DNA of 64,000 bases from Pseudomonas sp. AOB-7 (GTDB taxonomy: Bacteria > Pseudomonadota > Gammaproteobacteria > Pseudomonadales > Pseudomonadaceae), in assembly GCF_003696305.1 (NCBI RefSeq), contig NZ_RFFK01000016.1:1-64000 (forward strand). The letters run 5' to 3'. A program made the translations under genes and the position numbers. A model generated the notes under the pieces. It did not search any database and was not told the origin of the DNA. It was given only the letters and a program-made list of their open reading frames with translations. Positions within the stretch are counted from its first letter, which is position 1. Every line of letters starts with the position of its first letter. Below are positions 7,963 through 16,962 of the stretch, in pieces.

Positions 7963-9087
7963 TCAGTGCCGTGATTTGCTCTCGAGCAGTTCGCGATACA
8001 GCTGCGCCGTCTGCAGCCCCATGCGCTGTGCGGTAAACAGCTGCTCATAACGCTGCTTGGCCTTGAGCCCCATCTGCAGCGCCAGTTCGGGATTGCCCCA
8101 GAGTGTACGCATGGCCTGGCGAAACGCCTGCGGATCGCTGGGCGGCACCACCAGCCCCGTTTCGCCGTGGACATTGATATAGCTGGTACCGGTACCTATC
8201 TCGCTGGAGATCATCGGCTTGCCGTACATGGCACCCTCCAGTAGGGAGATGCCGAAGGCTTCGGAGCGCAGATGCGACGGGAACACGATCGCGCTGCACA
8301 GCTGCAGCAGCGCCGCCTTGTCTTCTTCGCCGAGACGCCCGGCAAAATGCACGTGCGCCAGCCCCAGCGCCTGGGCCTGAGCACGCAACTCCAGCTCAAG
8401 CGGCCCGGCCCCGACTATCACTATGGGGTAGCCCGTCCCCTGGGCGGCATTCAGGAGAATGTGCAGCCCCTTGTAATAGCGCATGACCCCGACGAACAGG
8501 AAGAAGCGCGGACCGAAACGCTGCCGCCAAGCATCCAGAACGCTCGCCGAAGGCACCGGGTAGGTGGTCTTGTCCAGACCATAGGGGATGATCGAGGTCT
8601 TGTGCCGATACCGCTTGAGGACCTCGCTGGTCTCCAGGTAGTTCGGCGAAGCCGCGACAATACGGTCGGTGCTGCTGAGAAAACGGTTCATCAGCGGCCG
8701 ATAGAGCTTGAGCAGGTATTTCTGGCGAATGATGTCGGAGTGGTAGGTCACCACCGTCGGCTTGTCGATACGCGCAGCGAAGTGCAGCAGGTCCATGAAC
8801 GGCCAGGGAAAGTGGTAGTTGATCAGGTCCACCTCGGCCGCCAATGCCTTCAGTCGCGCCAGGACGCTGTAGGAAAAGCCCGTCGAGGCCAGCTGCAGAT
8901 CGAGCTTGGCTCGGTGCACACGATGTTCCGCCACCATCAGCTCGGACGGCCCGTCTTCGGCGCTGAGGGTCAGCACCTCGCCCTGGATGCCGTGGGCAAT
9001 CCCGCTCTGGCAGATCTGGAAAATAACCTGCTCGATGCCGCCGACGGTTTCCGGCAGGTAGGTCTTGAACAAGTGCAGAACGCGCAT
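7963..9087 (-). CDS. wbpZ: CPA glycosyltransferase WbpZ (GT4)
   Basis: This 374-residue GT4 family glycosyltransferase starts RVLHLFKTYLPETVGGIEQV, a glycine-rich acceptor loop. It carries the GT4 EX7E motif in PSHLRSEAFGISLLEGAMYG. It is the last gene of the CPA order rmd-gmd-wbpW-wzm-wzt-wbpX-wbpY-wbpZ. In P. aeruginosa WbpZ adds the first D-rhamnose, from GDP-D-rhamnose, to the GlcNAc-undecaprenyl diphosphate primer at the inner membrane. That activity is transferred here by synteny and family. The start at 9087 directly abuts the wbpY stop. Confidence 0.9.
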   Translation of the reverse strand: MRVLHLFKTYLPETVGGIEQVIFQICQSGIAHGIQGEVLTLSAEDGPSELMVAEHRVHRAKLDLQLASTGFSYSVLARLKALAAEVDLINYHFPWPFMDLLHFAARIDKPTVVTYHSDIIRQKYLLKLYRPLMNRFLSSTDRIVAASPNYLETSEVLKRYRHKTSIIPYGLDKTTYPVPSASVLDAWRQRFGPRFFLFVGVMRYYKGLHILLNAAQGTGYPIVIVGAGPLELELRAQAQALGLAHVHFAGRLGEEDKAALLQLCSAIVFPSHLRSEAFGISLLEGAMYGKPMISSEIGTGTSYINVHGETGLVVPPSDPQAFRQAMRTLWGNPELALQMGLKAKQRYEQLFTAQRMGLQTAQLYRELLESKSRH

Positions 9088-10221
9088 TCAGTGCTCCAAC
9101 GCCTGCCGATAGGCGGCAGCGGTAATACCTGCACAACGCTTCCAGGAGAAGCCCTGCGCTTGCTCTAGGCCCGCCACCCGGCGCGCCTGCCATTCGGCCT
9201 GATCCTCGATCAGGCGCAGGATGGCACGGCACCAGCCTTCGGGGTCGCCGGCCTCGACATAGGTTCCAGCCGTCCCCGCCACCTCCGGCAGTGCCGAGCT
9301 TGGCGACAGCAGCACCGGCACACCGCTGGCCATCGCCTCCAGCACGGGCAGGCCGAACCCCTCATAGAGCGAGGGGAACAACAGCATGCGTGCTCCCGCC
9401 AGCAACTCAGCCAGGCGCTCGTCGTCCAGGTAGCCGAGCAGGCGCACCTGCCCGCTGGCCAGGGCCGCCTGCAGTTCAGCGGCAAAGTCGTCTCGACGCC
9501 AGCCGGCCATGCCGGCGATCAGCAGCGGGTAGCGCCGGCGCACCGCCTCGGGCAGCAGCGCGTAGGCGCGCAGCGCCAGCGCCAGGTTCTTGCGTGGCTC
9601 GAGGGTGCCGACGCAGAGCAGGTAGGAGCCCGGCCTCACGCCCAGCGGCGCCGTTACCCGGCCTAGATCGGCCAGCGGCCGCGGATGAAAGCGCTGGGCA
9701 TAACCCAGCGGGGCCACCTTGAGGCGCTCGCGCGCCACGCCGTAATGCCGCTGCAACTCGTCGGCAACGAACTGCGAGTCGGTGAGGATGACCCGCGCCC
9801 GTTCCAGCGCGGGCTCGACGCACCTGGCGATTTCGGCCAGGCGATCTGCCGGCTGCGTCTGCGGATAGTGGACATGGGTCAGGTCGTGCAGGGTCATCAG
9901 CATCGGGCCGGGGAAATCCAGCGGCCACAGACTGGGCTCGTGGTACAGGTCCACTGCCGTATGCCGCAACCCCCGCTCGAAACGACGCTGCTCGAGCAGG
10001 CGCCGAATACGGTAGGCACCCGGCACCTGCTTGGCCCAGGCGACCCAGCGGCTGTAGCCGGGCAACGCCGCTGGCGGCAGTTGCCGGCTCCAACCCCAGC
10101 CATGAAAGAACTCCAGCTCCAGCGAGGGATCGGCGTCGAGCGCCGCGATCAGCTCGATCAGGTACTGGCCGATGCCGGTGCGCGGCGCCTGGAGGATGCG
10201 AGCGTTAAGGGCAATCCGCAT
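9088..10221 (-). CDS. wbpY: CPA D-rhamnosyltransferase WbpY (GT4)
   Basis: This 377-residue GT4 enzyme begins MRIALNARILQAPRTGIGQY and has the nucleotide-sugar site LLFPSLYEGFGLPVLEAMAS with an EX7E pair. It also contains YLLCVGTLEPRKNLALALRA, common in polysaccharide rhamnosyl and mannosyl transferases. In the CPA pathway WbpY extends the D-rhamnan chain together with WbpX. I chose the ATG at 10221, which overlaps the end of wbpX by 17 nt; a longer in-frame extension to 10248 lacks family similarity. Confidence 0.9.
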   Translation of the reverse strand: MRIALNARILQAPRTGIGQYLIELIAALDADPSLELEFFHGWGWSRQLPPAALPGYSRWVAWAKQVPGAYRIRRLLEQRRFERGLRHTAVDLYHEPSLWPLDFPGPMLMTLHDLTHVHYPQTQPADRLAEIARCVEPALERARVILTDSQFVADELQRHYGVARERLKVAPLGYAQRFHPRPLADLGRVTAPLGVRPGSYLLCVGTLEPRKNLALALRAYALLPEAVRRRYPLLIAGMAGWRRDDFAAELQAALASGQVRLLGYLDDERLAELLAGARMLLFPSLYEGFGLPVLEAMASGVPVLLSPSSALPEVAGTAGTYVEAGDPEGWCRAILRLIEDQAEWQARRVAGLEQAQGFSWKRCAGITAAAYRQALEH

Positions 10222-11581
10222 CGACCATTGCCTTGCTCGGAGTGCCACGAATACCGTGCAGGGTTCGCGTCACCAGCTGCCCAGCCGCCGCCGCCCAGTC
10301 GATCCATTGCCAATGTTCGACCGCGCGGGCAGCCGGGAACTGGCCGGACAGCTCGAACGCCTTGACCCGTTCGACCAGGCTGCCCGGGTCGTGCAGGTCG
10401 AAGTAGGCCATGAAATCCTGGCCCACTTCGCGGAATACCGGAATATCGCTGGCCATTACCGGCAGGCCGCGCTGCATGGCCTCGACCAGCGGCAGGCCAA
10501 AGCCTTCGGCATGCGAGGGGAAGACCAGCGCACGCGCGTTGGAGTAGGCGAACTCGAGACTCTTGTCGTTGACATCGTTGAACATGAACAAGCGCTTGCC
10601 GTGCTGCGGGTGGCGCCTGATCCGCTCGACCAGCGCTTCGCACTTCCAGCCGATCTTGCCGATGATGCACAGGCGCACATTGACCCCGTCCGCCCAAAGG
10701 CACTCGAAGGCATCGAGCAGATAGACGTGGTTCTTGCGCGGCTCCACGGTGCTGACCATCAGGTAGACCGGCGCCTGCTGCTCGAACATCCGCCGGACGC
10801 CCTTGTGCAACTCGGCGGCCGGGCGATTGAGGTCGAGCTCCGAGCCCAGATGGAAGTACCCGTGCCAACGTCGCGCCGCCTCGGCAGCGCCCAGCCGAAC
10901 CTGCAGCTCGGCAGCCACCTGGTCGCTCACGGTCTGCGAGATGGCCATGAAGCCATCGGCGGTTCTCGACACCCAGTCGAACCAGCGGTCGAAGACCTTG
11001 ACCAGGCCGGCATCGCAGAATTGCGGGTGGGTCAGCGGGATCAGGTCGTAGATCACCGAAACGATGCCCACGCCCTGATTCTTGAGGCGCTCGGCCAGCT
11101 CGAAGAAATCGGCGTGCCAGGAAGAATCGAGCAGCAGCAGCTGATCACCCTCCTCCACCTGCAATTCCACCGCCCGTTGCGGCGCGGGCTGGGCGTTGCG
11201 GTTGAGCCAGAGCAGGCTGCGCAACGGCAGGGTAATGCCCAGGCTCAGCAGCTTGCACGGCCAGTACAGCAGACGTCTGGCCAGCGCCGAATCGCGGAAC
11301 GGCGGCAACCGCTCGAGGCGCGAATGCAGCCACCAGTAACGATTGCGCGCGTGATCCAGGCGCATGATCAGCCTCTGCCGCCGGCTCTTGGCGCGGTCGA
11401 CCGACAGCGGTTCGAGGCTCAGCACCCGATACAGCCGCCCGCCGGTCATCATCACCGGTACGCACTCGACGCCCGCCTGCACACCGGCGAGATGACCGAT
11501 GATATTGCGCACCACGCGCTGGATCCCCGAATTGTCCTGGGGATGTTCGTAGACATAGGTGCACTCGACCAACAAACGCAT
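10205..11581 (-). CDS. wbpX: CPA D-rhamnosyltransferase WbpX (GT4)
   Basis: This 458-residue glycosyltransferase is close to the 460 residues I recall for P. aeruginosa WbpX. It starts MRLLVECTYVYEHPQDNSGIQ and shows VSTVEPRKNHVYLLDAFECL plus the EX7E region ALVFPSHAEGFGLPLVEAMQ. It is a cytoplasmic-face polymerising enzyme using GDP-D-rhamnose. The frame stays open far upstream into wzt, but similarity and the ATG at 11581, 11 nt after the wzt stop, fix the start. Confidence 0.9.
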   Translation of the reverse strand: MRLLVECTYVYEHPQDNSGIQRVVRNIIGHLAGVQAGVECVPVMMTGGRLYRVLSLEPLSVDRAKSRRQRLIMRLDHARNRYWWLHSRLERLPPFRDSALARRLLYWPCKLLSLGITLPLRSLLWLNRNAQPAPQRAVELQVEEGDQLLLLDSSWHADFFELAERLKNQGVGIVSVIYDLIPLTHPQFCDAGLVKVFDRWFDWVSRTADGFMAISQTVSDQVAAELQVRLGAAEAARRWHGYFHLGSELDLNRPAAELHKGVRRMFEQQAPVYLMVSTVEPRKNHVYLLDAFECLWADGVNVRLCIIGKIGWKCEALVERIRRHPQHGKRLFMFNDVNDKSLEFAYSNARALVFPSHAEGFGLPLVEAMQRGLPVMASDIPVFREVGQDFMAYFDLHDPGSLVERVKAFELSGQFPAARAVEHWQWIDWAAAAGQLVTRTLHGIRGTPSKAMVDADCP

Positions 11582-11592
11582 GCCAGCGCTCC

Positions 11593-12843
11593 TCAATGAC
11601 AGGCTTCGGCGGCCAACGAGCCGCTGCGCTCGATGGCGACCTGCGAATCGAGCCAGGCGCAGCCGACGAAATCGGGCTGCTGCACGTTGATGACATGGAA
11701 GACCAGGGCGTAATCGCGCCACTCGTAGTTCTTGTCCAGATGCGAGTCGAAACGCGACAGCGACAGGGCGATGGAGTAATTGCCCTTGCCGAGGCGCACC
11801 GGGAAACGGAAGTCGTAGGTCACCCGCTCGCCCGCGGCGAGGTTCTCCAGCGCGCGCTGCAGACGGTGGGTATTGATGCCGTAGATGGGCTGGCCCATGC
11901 GGTCCTTGATCATGAAGCCCAGCACCAGCCGCGGGATATCCGCCTTGATATCCACCACCACACGCAAGGTGACTGTGCTGCCGACGGAGAGCACCTCGAT
12001 GCGCTGTCCCTGCTCGTTGAACAGGGCGATGTCGGCGAAGCCCGCCTCGCCGGTGCCGGAGATGGTGCGGATCTGGCCGCCCTCCAGGCGCTCCTGGCGC
12101 ACGGTCTGCTGCTCCTTCTCGGCCAACATCGCGCTGTAGAAGTCCATCACCTCTTCCGGCGCCCCTTCCAGCGCCAGTCGTCCATTGACCAGCAAGATGG
12201 CGCGATCGCACAGCGACTGGATCGCCTGGCGGTCGTGGGACACGATCAGCAGGGTGGTGCCCGCCTTACGGAACTCGCGGATGCGGTCGAAGCTCTTGTG
12301 CTGGAAGTAGGCATCGCCCACCGAGAGCGCTTCGTCGACGATCAGCACGTCGGGCCGCCGGGCGGTGGCGACGCTGAACGCCAGGCGCATCTGCATGCCG
12401 CTCGAGTAGGTGCGCACCGGCTGGTCGATGTACTCGCCGATCTCGGCGAACGCCTCGATCTCGGGCATCAGCCGCTGCAGCTCCTCCATGCTCAGACCGA
12501 GCAGTTGTCCGGCCATGAACACGTTCTGCCGGCCGGTGAAATCCGGGTGAAAGCCCATCCCCAGCTCCAGCAGGGCGGCGACGCGACCATCGATATGAAT
12601 GCTGCCGGCGTTGGGCTGAGTGGTGCCGGTGATCATCTTCAGCAGCGTGCTCTTGCCGGCGCCATTGACGCCGATGATGCCCAGCGCCTCCCCCGGCTGC
12701 ACGCGAAACGAAATGTCCTGCAGCACCCACTTCAACTGGTGACGATCCCTGCCGAAGGGGATCAGCCACTCCGCCAGACGCGACCAGCGCGACGGGTACT
12801 GTTTATAGGCCTTGCCCAGGCCGCTGACTTGAATGCTGCCCAT
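11593..12843 (-). CDS. wzt: O-polysaccharide ABC exporter ATPase with carbohydrate-binding domain
   Basis: This 416-residue ATPase subunit works with Wzm to export finished D-rhamnan across the inner membrane. The ABC domain has Walker A GVNGAGKST (residues 58-66), the variant signature YSSGMQMRLAF and Walker B VLIVDEAL, with the H-loop in LIVSHD. The C-terminal ~170 residues form a beta-rich Wzt-C domain (from about residue 258) that in related exporters recognises the modified non-reducing end of the chain. This is relevant because a methyltransferase module lies upstream. The stop-start junction with wzm overlaps by 1 nt. Confidence 0.95.
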   Translation of the reverse strand: MGSIQVSGLGKAYKQYPSRWSRLAEWLIPFGRDRHQLKWVLQDISFRVQPGEALGIIGVNGAGKSTLLKMITGTTQPNAGSIHIDGRVAALLELGMGFHPDFTGRQNVFMAGQLLGLSMEELQRLMPEIEAFAEIGEYIDQPVRTYSSGMQMRLAFSVATARRPDVLIVDEALSVGDAYFQHKSFDRIREFRKAGTTLLIVSHDRQAIQSLCDRAILLVNGRLALEGAPEEVMDFYSAMLAEKEQQTVRQERLEGGQIRTISGTGEAGFADIALFNEQGQRIEVLSVGSTVTLRVVVDIKADIPRLVLGFMIKDRMGQPIYGINTHRLQRALENLAAGERVTYDFRFPVRLGKGNYSIALSLSRFDSHLDKNYEWRDYALVFHVINVQQPDFVGCAWLDSQVAIERSGSLAAEACH

Positions 12844-13640
12844 CAGAGTTCATCCACCATTTCACCGGAGCGCTTGCGGAACAGTTGCAGGGCCAGGGCA
12901 CAGAGCACCACCGAGACCAGCGCGATCGGCAGCAGCGACCCCCAGTCCGGCCAGCGCCCGTAGACGAAGATGCCCTGGTAGGCGGCGATCACCGGCATCA
13001 TCGGGTTCAGCTCGAGCACCGGGCGAACGGCTTCCGGCAGAATCGAGGCCGGATAGACGATCGGCGTGAACCAGAACCAGAACTGCAGGAAGATGCCGGT
13101 GAACTGACCGACATCGCGGAAGAACACGTTGAGCACCCCGAGGATGATGCCGAGGCCAACGGAGAAGGCCAATTGCACCAGCAGCACCGGCAGCACCGCC
13201 AGCAATACGAACCCGGGAAAGGTCTGGGTCAGCAGCAGGAAGCCGAGGAACAGGGCGAAGATGATGGCGAAGTTCACCGAGGCGTTGAGCACCACGATCA
13301 ACGGCAGACAGATGCGCGGAAAGCTCAGCTTCTTGATCAGGTTGGCGTGTTCGAGGAACACCGACTGGCTGCGCCCGATGACCTCGGCGAAGAAGCCCCA
13401 GGCGATAATGCCCGCACACAGATAGATGCCGTACGCCAGGCTGTGTTCGACTCCGGGCAGGCGCGCCTGCATCACCTGCGAGAAGATCACTGTGTAGACG
13501 ATGATCATCGACAACGGGTTGAGCACCGTCCACACCGCCCCCAGCAGGGAGTTGCGATAGCGCGTCTGAAACTCGCGCTTGACGCTGCCCACGACAAAAC
13601 CGCGGTAGTTCCACACCGCGCGCGCCATACTCAAGGCCAT
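12843..13640 (-). CDS. wzm: O-polysaccharide ABC exporter permease
   Basis: This 265-residue ABC-2 type permease has six predicted membrane helices. The hallmark amphipathic start REFQTRYRNSLLGAVWTVLNPL is followed by hydrophobic spans and a charged C-terminus. It forms the membrane channel for CPA export with Wzt. The ATG at 13640 overlaps the wbpW stop by one base; a second in-frame ATG (13628) is possible. Confidence 0.95.
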   Translation of the reverse strand: MALSMARAVWNYRGFVVGSVKREFQTRYRNSLLGAVWTVLNPLSMIIVYTVIFSQVMQARLPGVEHSLAYGIYLCAGIIAWGFFAEVIGRSQSVFLEHANLIKKLSFPRICLPLIVVLNASVNFAIIFALFLGFLLLTQTFPGFVLLAVLPVLLVQLAFSVGLGIILGVLNVFFRDVGQFTGIFLQFWFWFTPIVYPASILPEAVRPVLELNPMMPVIAAYQGIFVYGRWPDWGSLLPIALVSVVLCALALQLFRKRSGEMVDEL

Positions 13641-15079
13641 TACTTGATCCTGCCGTACTGATCCTCGAAGCGGACGATATCGTCCTCCCCCAGGTACTCG
13701 CCGCTCTGCACTTCGATCATCACCAGATCGATCACCCCGGGGTTCTCCAGGCGGTGCTTGTGCCCGGCGGGGATGAAGGTCGATTCGTTGGCGCTGACCA
13801 GCCGCGGCTCGCCGCCATTGACCACCCGCGCCATGCCCTGCACCACCACCCAGTGCTCGCTGCGGTGGTGATGCATCTGCAGCGACAGCGCCGCGCCCGG
13901 CTTGACCACGATGCGCTTGATCTTGAAGCGCGGCCCCTCCTCGAGCACCGTGTAGGTGCCCCAGGGACGGCTCACCGTGCGGTGCAGGCGATAAGCGTCA
14001 TGCTCGCTGGCCTTCAACTGCTTGACCACCTGGCGCACGTCCTGCGCGCGCTCGGCGTGGGCGATCAGCAAGGCATCCGCGGTATCGATCACGATCAGGT
14101 CGTCGACTCCAACCGCCGCCACCAGACGCGCCTCGCTCTGTACGAAGTTGTTGCGGCTGTCGATGAACAGCGCATCGGCGGCCGCGCGATTGTTCTGCGC
14201 ATCCGCCTCGACCAGCTCGCTAAGGGCGTTCCAGGAGCCGATATCGCTCCAGTCGAAAGCCGCCGGCACCACCGCTACCCTGTCCGAACGCTCCATCAGT
14301 GCGTAGTCGATGGAAATATCCGGCAGCTCGGCAAACAGCTCGGCGTTCAGCTCCTGCTGCGCCAGTTCGCCCTGTTGCAGCGCCGGACTGGCGGCGACGC
14401 AGGCGGCAACCTGCTCGAGCAACTGCGGTGCCTGTTCGGCGAGCTCGCGGAGCAGGCTGCCGACGCTGAAGCAGAACATGCCGGAGTTCCACAGGAAGCG
14501 GCCGCTGGCCAGGTAATGCTCGGCCGTCTGGCGATCCGGCTTCTCGACGAAACGCACGACCCGGGCGGCGCCATCGCCGCCCAGCGCGTCGCCCGCCTCG
14601 ATATAGCCGAAACCGGTTTCCGCACGAGTCGGGCGGATGCCGAAGGTCACCAGGTAGCCATCCTGCGCCAGAGTCGCCGCCTGCCTGGCCGCGGCAACGA
14701 ACGCCTCGCTGTCGCGAATCAGATGATCGGCCGGCATCACCACCATGATCGCCTGGTCGCCATGCCGTTCGCGCAGCGCCAGCGCGGCCGCGGCAATCGC
14801 CGGCGCGGTATTGCGCCCCAGCGGCTCGAGCAGGTAACGGGCGCGCCGCTGCGGCAGCCTGGCCGCGGCGAACTCGTCCTTGCTCTGGAAGTAGTAATCG
14901 CGGTTGGTCACCGTGACGATCTCGCCGCCGTCGGCCAGCAGGGCGCCCGCCCGGCGATAGGTCTTGAGCAGCAGCGACTCGCCGTCCGGCAGAGCCATGA
15001 ACGGCTTGGGATGGCCTTCGCGGGAAACAGGCCATAAACGGGTACCGGCGCCGCCGGACAGAATCACGGGAAACAACAT
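13640..15079 (-). CDS. wbpW: Mannose-1-phosphate guanylyltransferase / mannose-6-phosphate isomerase
   Basis: This bifunctional type II PMI-GMP has 479 residues, the usual length. The N-terminal nucleotidyltransferase has GGAGTRLWP (9-17) and HPKPF (23-27). The C-terminal cupin isomerase has RPWGTYTVLEEGPRFKIKRI followed by the metal-binding HHHRSEHW. It makes GDP-D-mannose, the precursor of GDP-D-rhamnose. Related genes algA and wbpW are distinguished here by operon position between gmd and wzm. Confidence 0.93.
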   Translation of the reverse strand: MLFPVILSGGAGTRLWPVSREGHPKPFMALPDGESLLLKTYRRAGALLADGGEIVTVTNRDYYFQSKDEFAAARLPQRRARYLLEPLGRNTAPAIAAAALALRERHGDQAIMVVMPADHLIRDSEAFVAAARQAATLAQDGYLVTFGIRPTRAETGFGYIEAGDALGGDGAARVVRFVEKPDRQTAEHYLASGRFLWNSGMFCFSVGSLLRELAEQAPQLLEQVAACVAASPALQQGELAQQELNAELFAELPDISIDYALMERSDRVAVVPAAFDWSDIGSWNALSELVEADAQNNRAAADALFIDSRNNFVQSEARLVAAVGVDDLIVIDTADALLIAHAERAQDVRQVVKQLKASEHDAYRLHRTVSRPWGTYTVLEEGPRFKIKRIVVKPGAALSLQMHHHRSEHWVVVQGMARVVNGGEPRLVSANESTFIPAGHKHRLENPGVIDLVMIEVQSGEYLGEDDIVRFEDQYGRIK

Positions 15080-15083
15080 CGGC

Positions 15084-16055
15084 CTACTCCTTGGCTACGC
15101 GAACGAGATCGGCATCCACCATCATGCGGATCAGGCTTTCCAGGCTGGTCTTCGGCGTCCAGCCGAGCATCCGCTCGGCCTTGCCTGGATTGCCGAGCAG
15201 TACCTCGACCTCGGCCGGACGGAAGAACGCCGGATCGATCACCACATGATCCTCATAGTTCAGCTCGACATACTCGAAGGCGATGCGGCACATGTCCCGC
15301 ACCGTGGTGGTCACCCCCGTGGCCACCACATAGTCGTCGGCCTGCTCCTGCTGCAGCATCAGCCACATGGCTTCGACATAATCGCCGGCAAAGCCCCAGT
15401 CACGCTTGGCGTCGATGTTGCCCAGGCGCAACTCGCGCTGCTTGCCGAGCTTGATCCGCGCCACCGCGTCGGTGACCTTGCGGGTGACGAACTCGATACC
15501 GCGCAGCGGCGACTCGTGGTTGAACAGGATGCCGCTGGAAGCATGCAGGCCGAAGCTCTCGCGGTAGTTCACGGTGATCCAGTGGCCATAGAGCTTGGCC
15601 ACGCCGTAGGGACTGCGTGGATAGAACGGCGTGCTCTCGTCCTGCCGTTCGGCCTGGATCAGGCCGAACATCTCGCTGGTCGAAGCCTGGTAGAAACGGC
15701 TCTGCGGGCTGAACTGGCGAATGGCCTCGAGCATATGGGTGACGCCCAGACCGTCGACGATGCCGGTCGTGACCGGCTGGTCCCAGGACGAGCCGACGAA
15801 ACTTTGCGCGCCGAGGTTGTACACCTCGTCCGGGCAGGCCTTGAGCAGTGCACGCTGCACGGAGCAGGCGTCGGCCAGATCCCCGTCCAGGTAATTGATC
15901 TCCCGCTCGATACCCAACTCACGCAGACGCCAACGTGTGTCGGTACTGCGCCGGGCCACCAAACCATGGACCCGATAGCCTTTTTCCAGCAGCAGCTTGG
16001 CGAGATAGGCGCCATCCTGGCCGGTAACCCCTGTGATCAGTGCACTCTTGTTCAT
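15084..16055 (-). CDS. gmd: GDP-mannose 4,6-dehydratase
   Basis: This 323-residue extended SDR enzyme, identical in length to P. aeruginosa Gmd as I recall it, converts GDP-D-mannose to GDP-4-keto-6-deoxymannose. Visible are the nucleotide-binding TGVTGQDGAYLAK, the STSEMFG catalytic segment and YGVAKLYGHW with the YxxxK pair. The ATG at 16055 is one base before the rmd stop, and the preceding frame has no family similarity. It supplies Rmd, encoded immediately upstream. Confidence 0.95.
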   Translation of the reverse strand: MNKSALITGVTGQDGAYLAKLLLEKGYRVHGLVARRSTDTRWRLRELGIEREINYLDGDLADACSVQRALLKACPDEVYNLGAQSFVGSSWDQPVTTGIVDGLGVTHMLEAIRQFSPQSRFYQASTSEMFGLIQAERQDESTPFYPRSPYGVAKLYGHWITVNYRESFGLHASSGILFNHESPLRGIEFVTRKVTDAVARIKLGKQRELRLGNIDAKRDWGFAGDYVEAMWLMLQQEQADDYVVATGVTTTVRDMCRIAFEYVELNYEDHVVIDPAFFRPAEVEVLLGNPGKAERMLGWTPKTSLESLIRMMVDADLVRVAKE

Positions 16056-16056
16056 A

Positions 16057-16962
16057 TTATTGTGATTCTCTCGCAGCCCAGTCAGAGAGCACGCTCTGCA
16101 GGGTATCCGTGATGTGTACGCCGGGTTTCCACCCGGTCTCTCTTTGCAACTTGTCGGAGCTACCGACAACCCGACGCTGTTCGGCTCGCCGCATGCGAGC
16201 CGGGTCCTGCACCAGTTCCACCTCCACCCCCGCCAAACGGGCCATCTCCGCGATCATGTCGCGCACCTTGCGCTCCTGGCCGGAGCACACGTTGTAGACC
16301 TCGCCACTCACTCCCTTGTCCAGCAGTAGCAGGTACGCTTCGATCACATCGCGAACATCGAGAAAGTCCCGCGTCACATCGATATCGCCCACCTCCAGGC
16401 GTGGTGGCTGCATGCCATGGCACACCCGTACCAACTGCCTGGCGATACTGGAAACCACGAAGGACTCGCTCTGCCCCGCGCCTATGTGGTTGAACGGGCG
16501 CGCCACCATAATGCGCCAAGGCTCGGCGTAGCTCCACTGCTGGCAGAGCAGTTCGGCGGAAACCTTGCTGACCGCGTAAGGATTGCGCGGACGCGGTGCC
16601 AGAGCCTCCGCGATGGGCATATGCGCCTCGTCCACCTGGCCATACACGTCGCCCGAGCTGACGTAGAGAAAGGTGCCGCTGAAGCCTCTGCGCTTGAGTG
16701 CCTGCAGCAGGTTGAGGGTACCGAGCAGATTGACTTGCAGAGTGCGCGCAGGATCGCGGAAAGACTCCGGCACGAAGGTCTGGCCAGCCAGGTGGATCAC
16801 CGCATCAGGGCAGATCGGTTGCAGAATGGTGTCTAGCGACTGCGCATCGCAAAGATCGAAATCACCGACAAGCAGCACTCGCCAGGCGTCATGACGGGAC
16901 AACGCCTGCTGCAGGTGCCCCCCCACGAACCCGCTCAATCCGGTGACCAGAAGGTTTTTCAT
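16057..16962 (-). CDS. rmd: GDP-6-deoxy-D-lyxo-4-hexulose reductase (GDP-D-rhamnose synthase)
   Basis: This 301-residue SDR-family reductase completes GDP-D-rhamnose synthesis. It has a GLSGFVGGHL nucleotide site (8-17), LYVSSGDVYG and YAVSKVSAEL with the YxxxK pair. In P. aeruginosa it is the first gene of the CPA operon. Here its ATG (16962) overlaps the stop of the upstream GT2 gene as ATGA, showing that the extra module is translationally coupled to it. Base composition becomes AT-richer from about this gene upstream. Confidence 0.93.
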   Translation of the reverse strand: MKNLLVTGLSGFVGGHLQQALSRHDAWRVLLVGDFDLCDAQSLDTILQPICPDAVIHLAGQTFVPESFRDPARTLQVNLLGTLNLLQALKRRGFSGTFLYVSSGDVYGQVDEAHMPIAEALAPRPRNPYAVSKVSAELLCQQWSYAEPWRIMVARPFNHIGAGQSESFVVSSIARQLVRVCHGMQPPRLEVGDIDVTRDFLDVRDVIEAYLLLLDKGVSGEVYNVCSGQERKVRDMIAEMARLAGVEVELVQDPARMRRAEQRRVVGSSDKLQRETGWKPGVHITDTLQSVLSDWAARESQ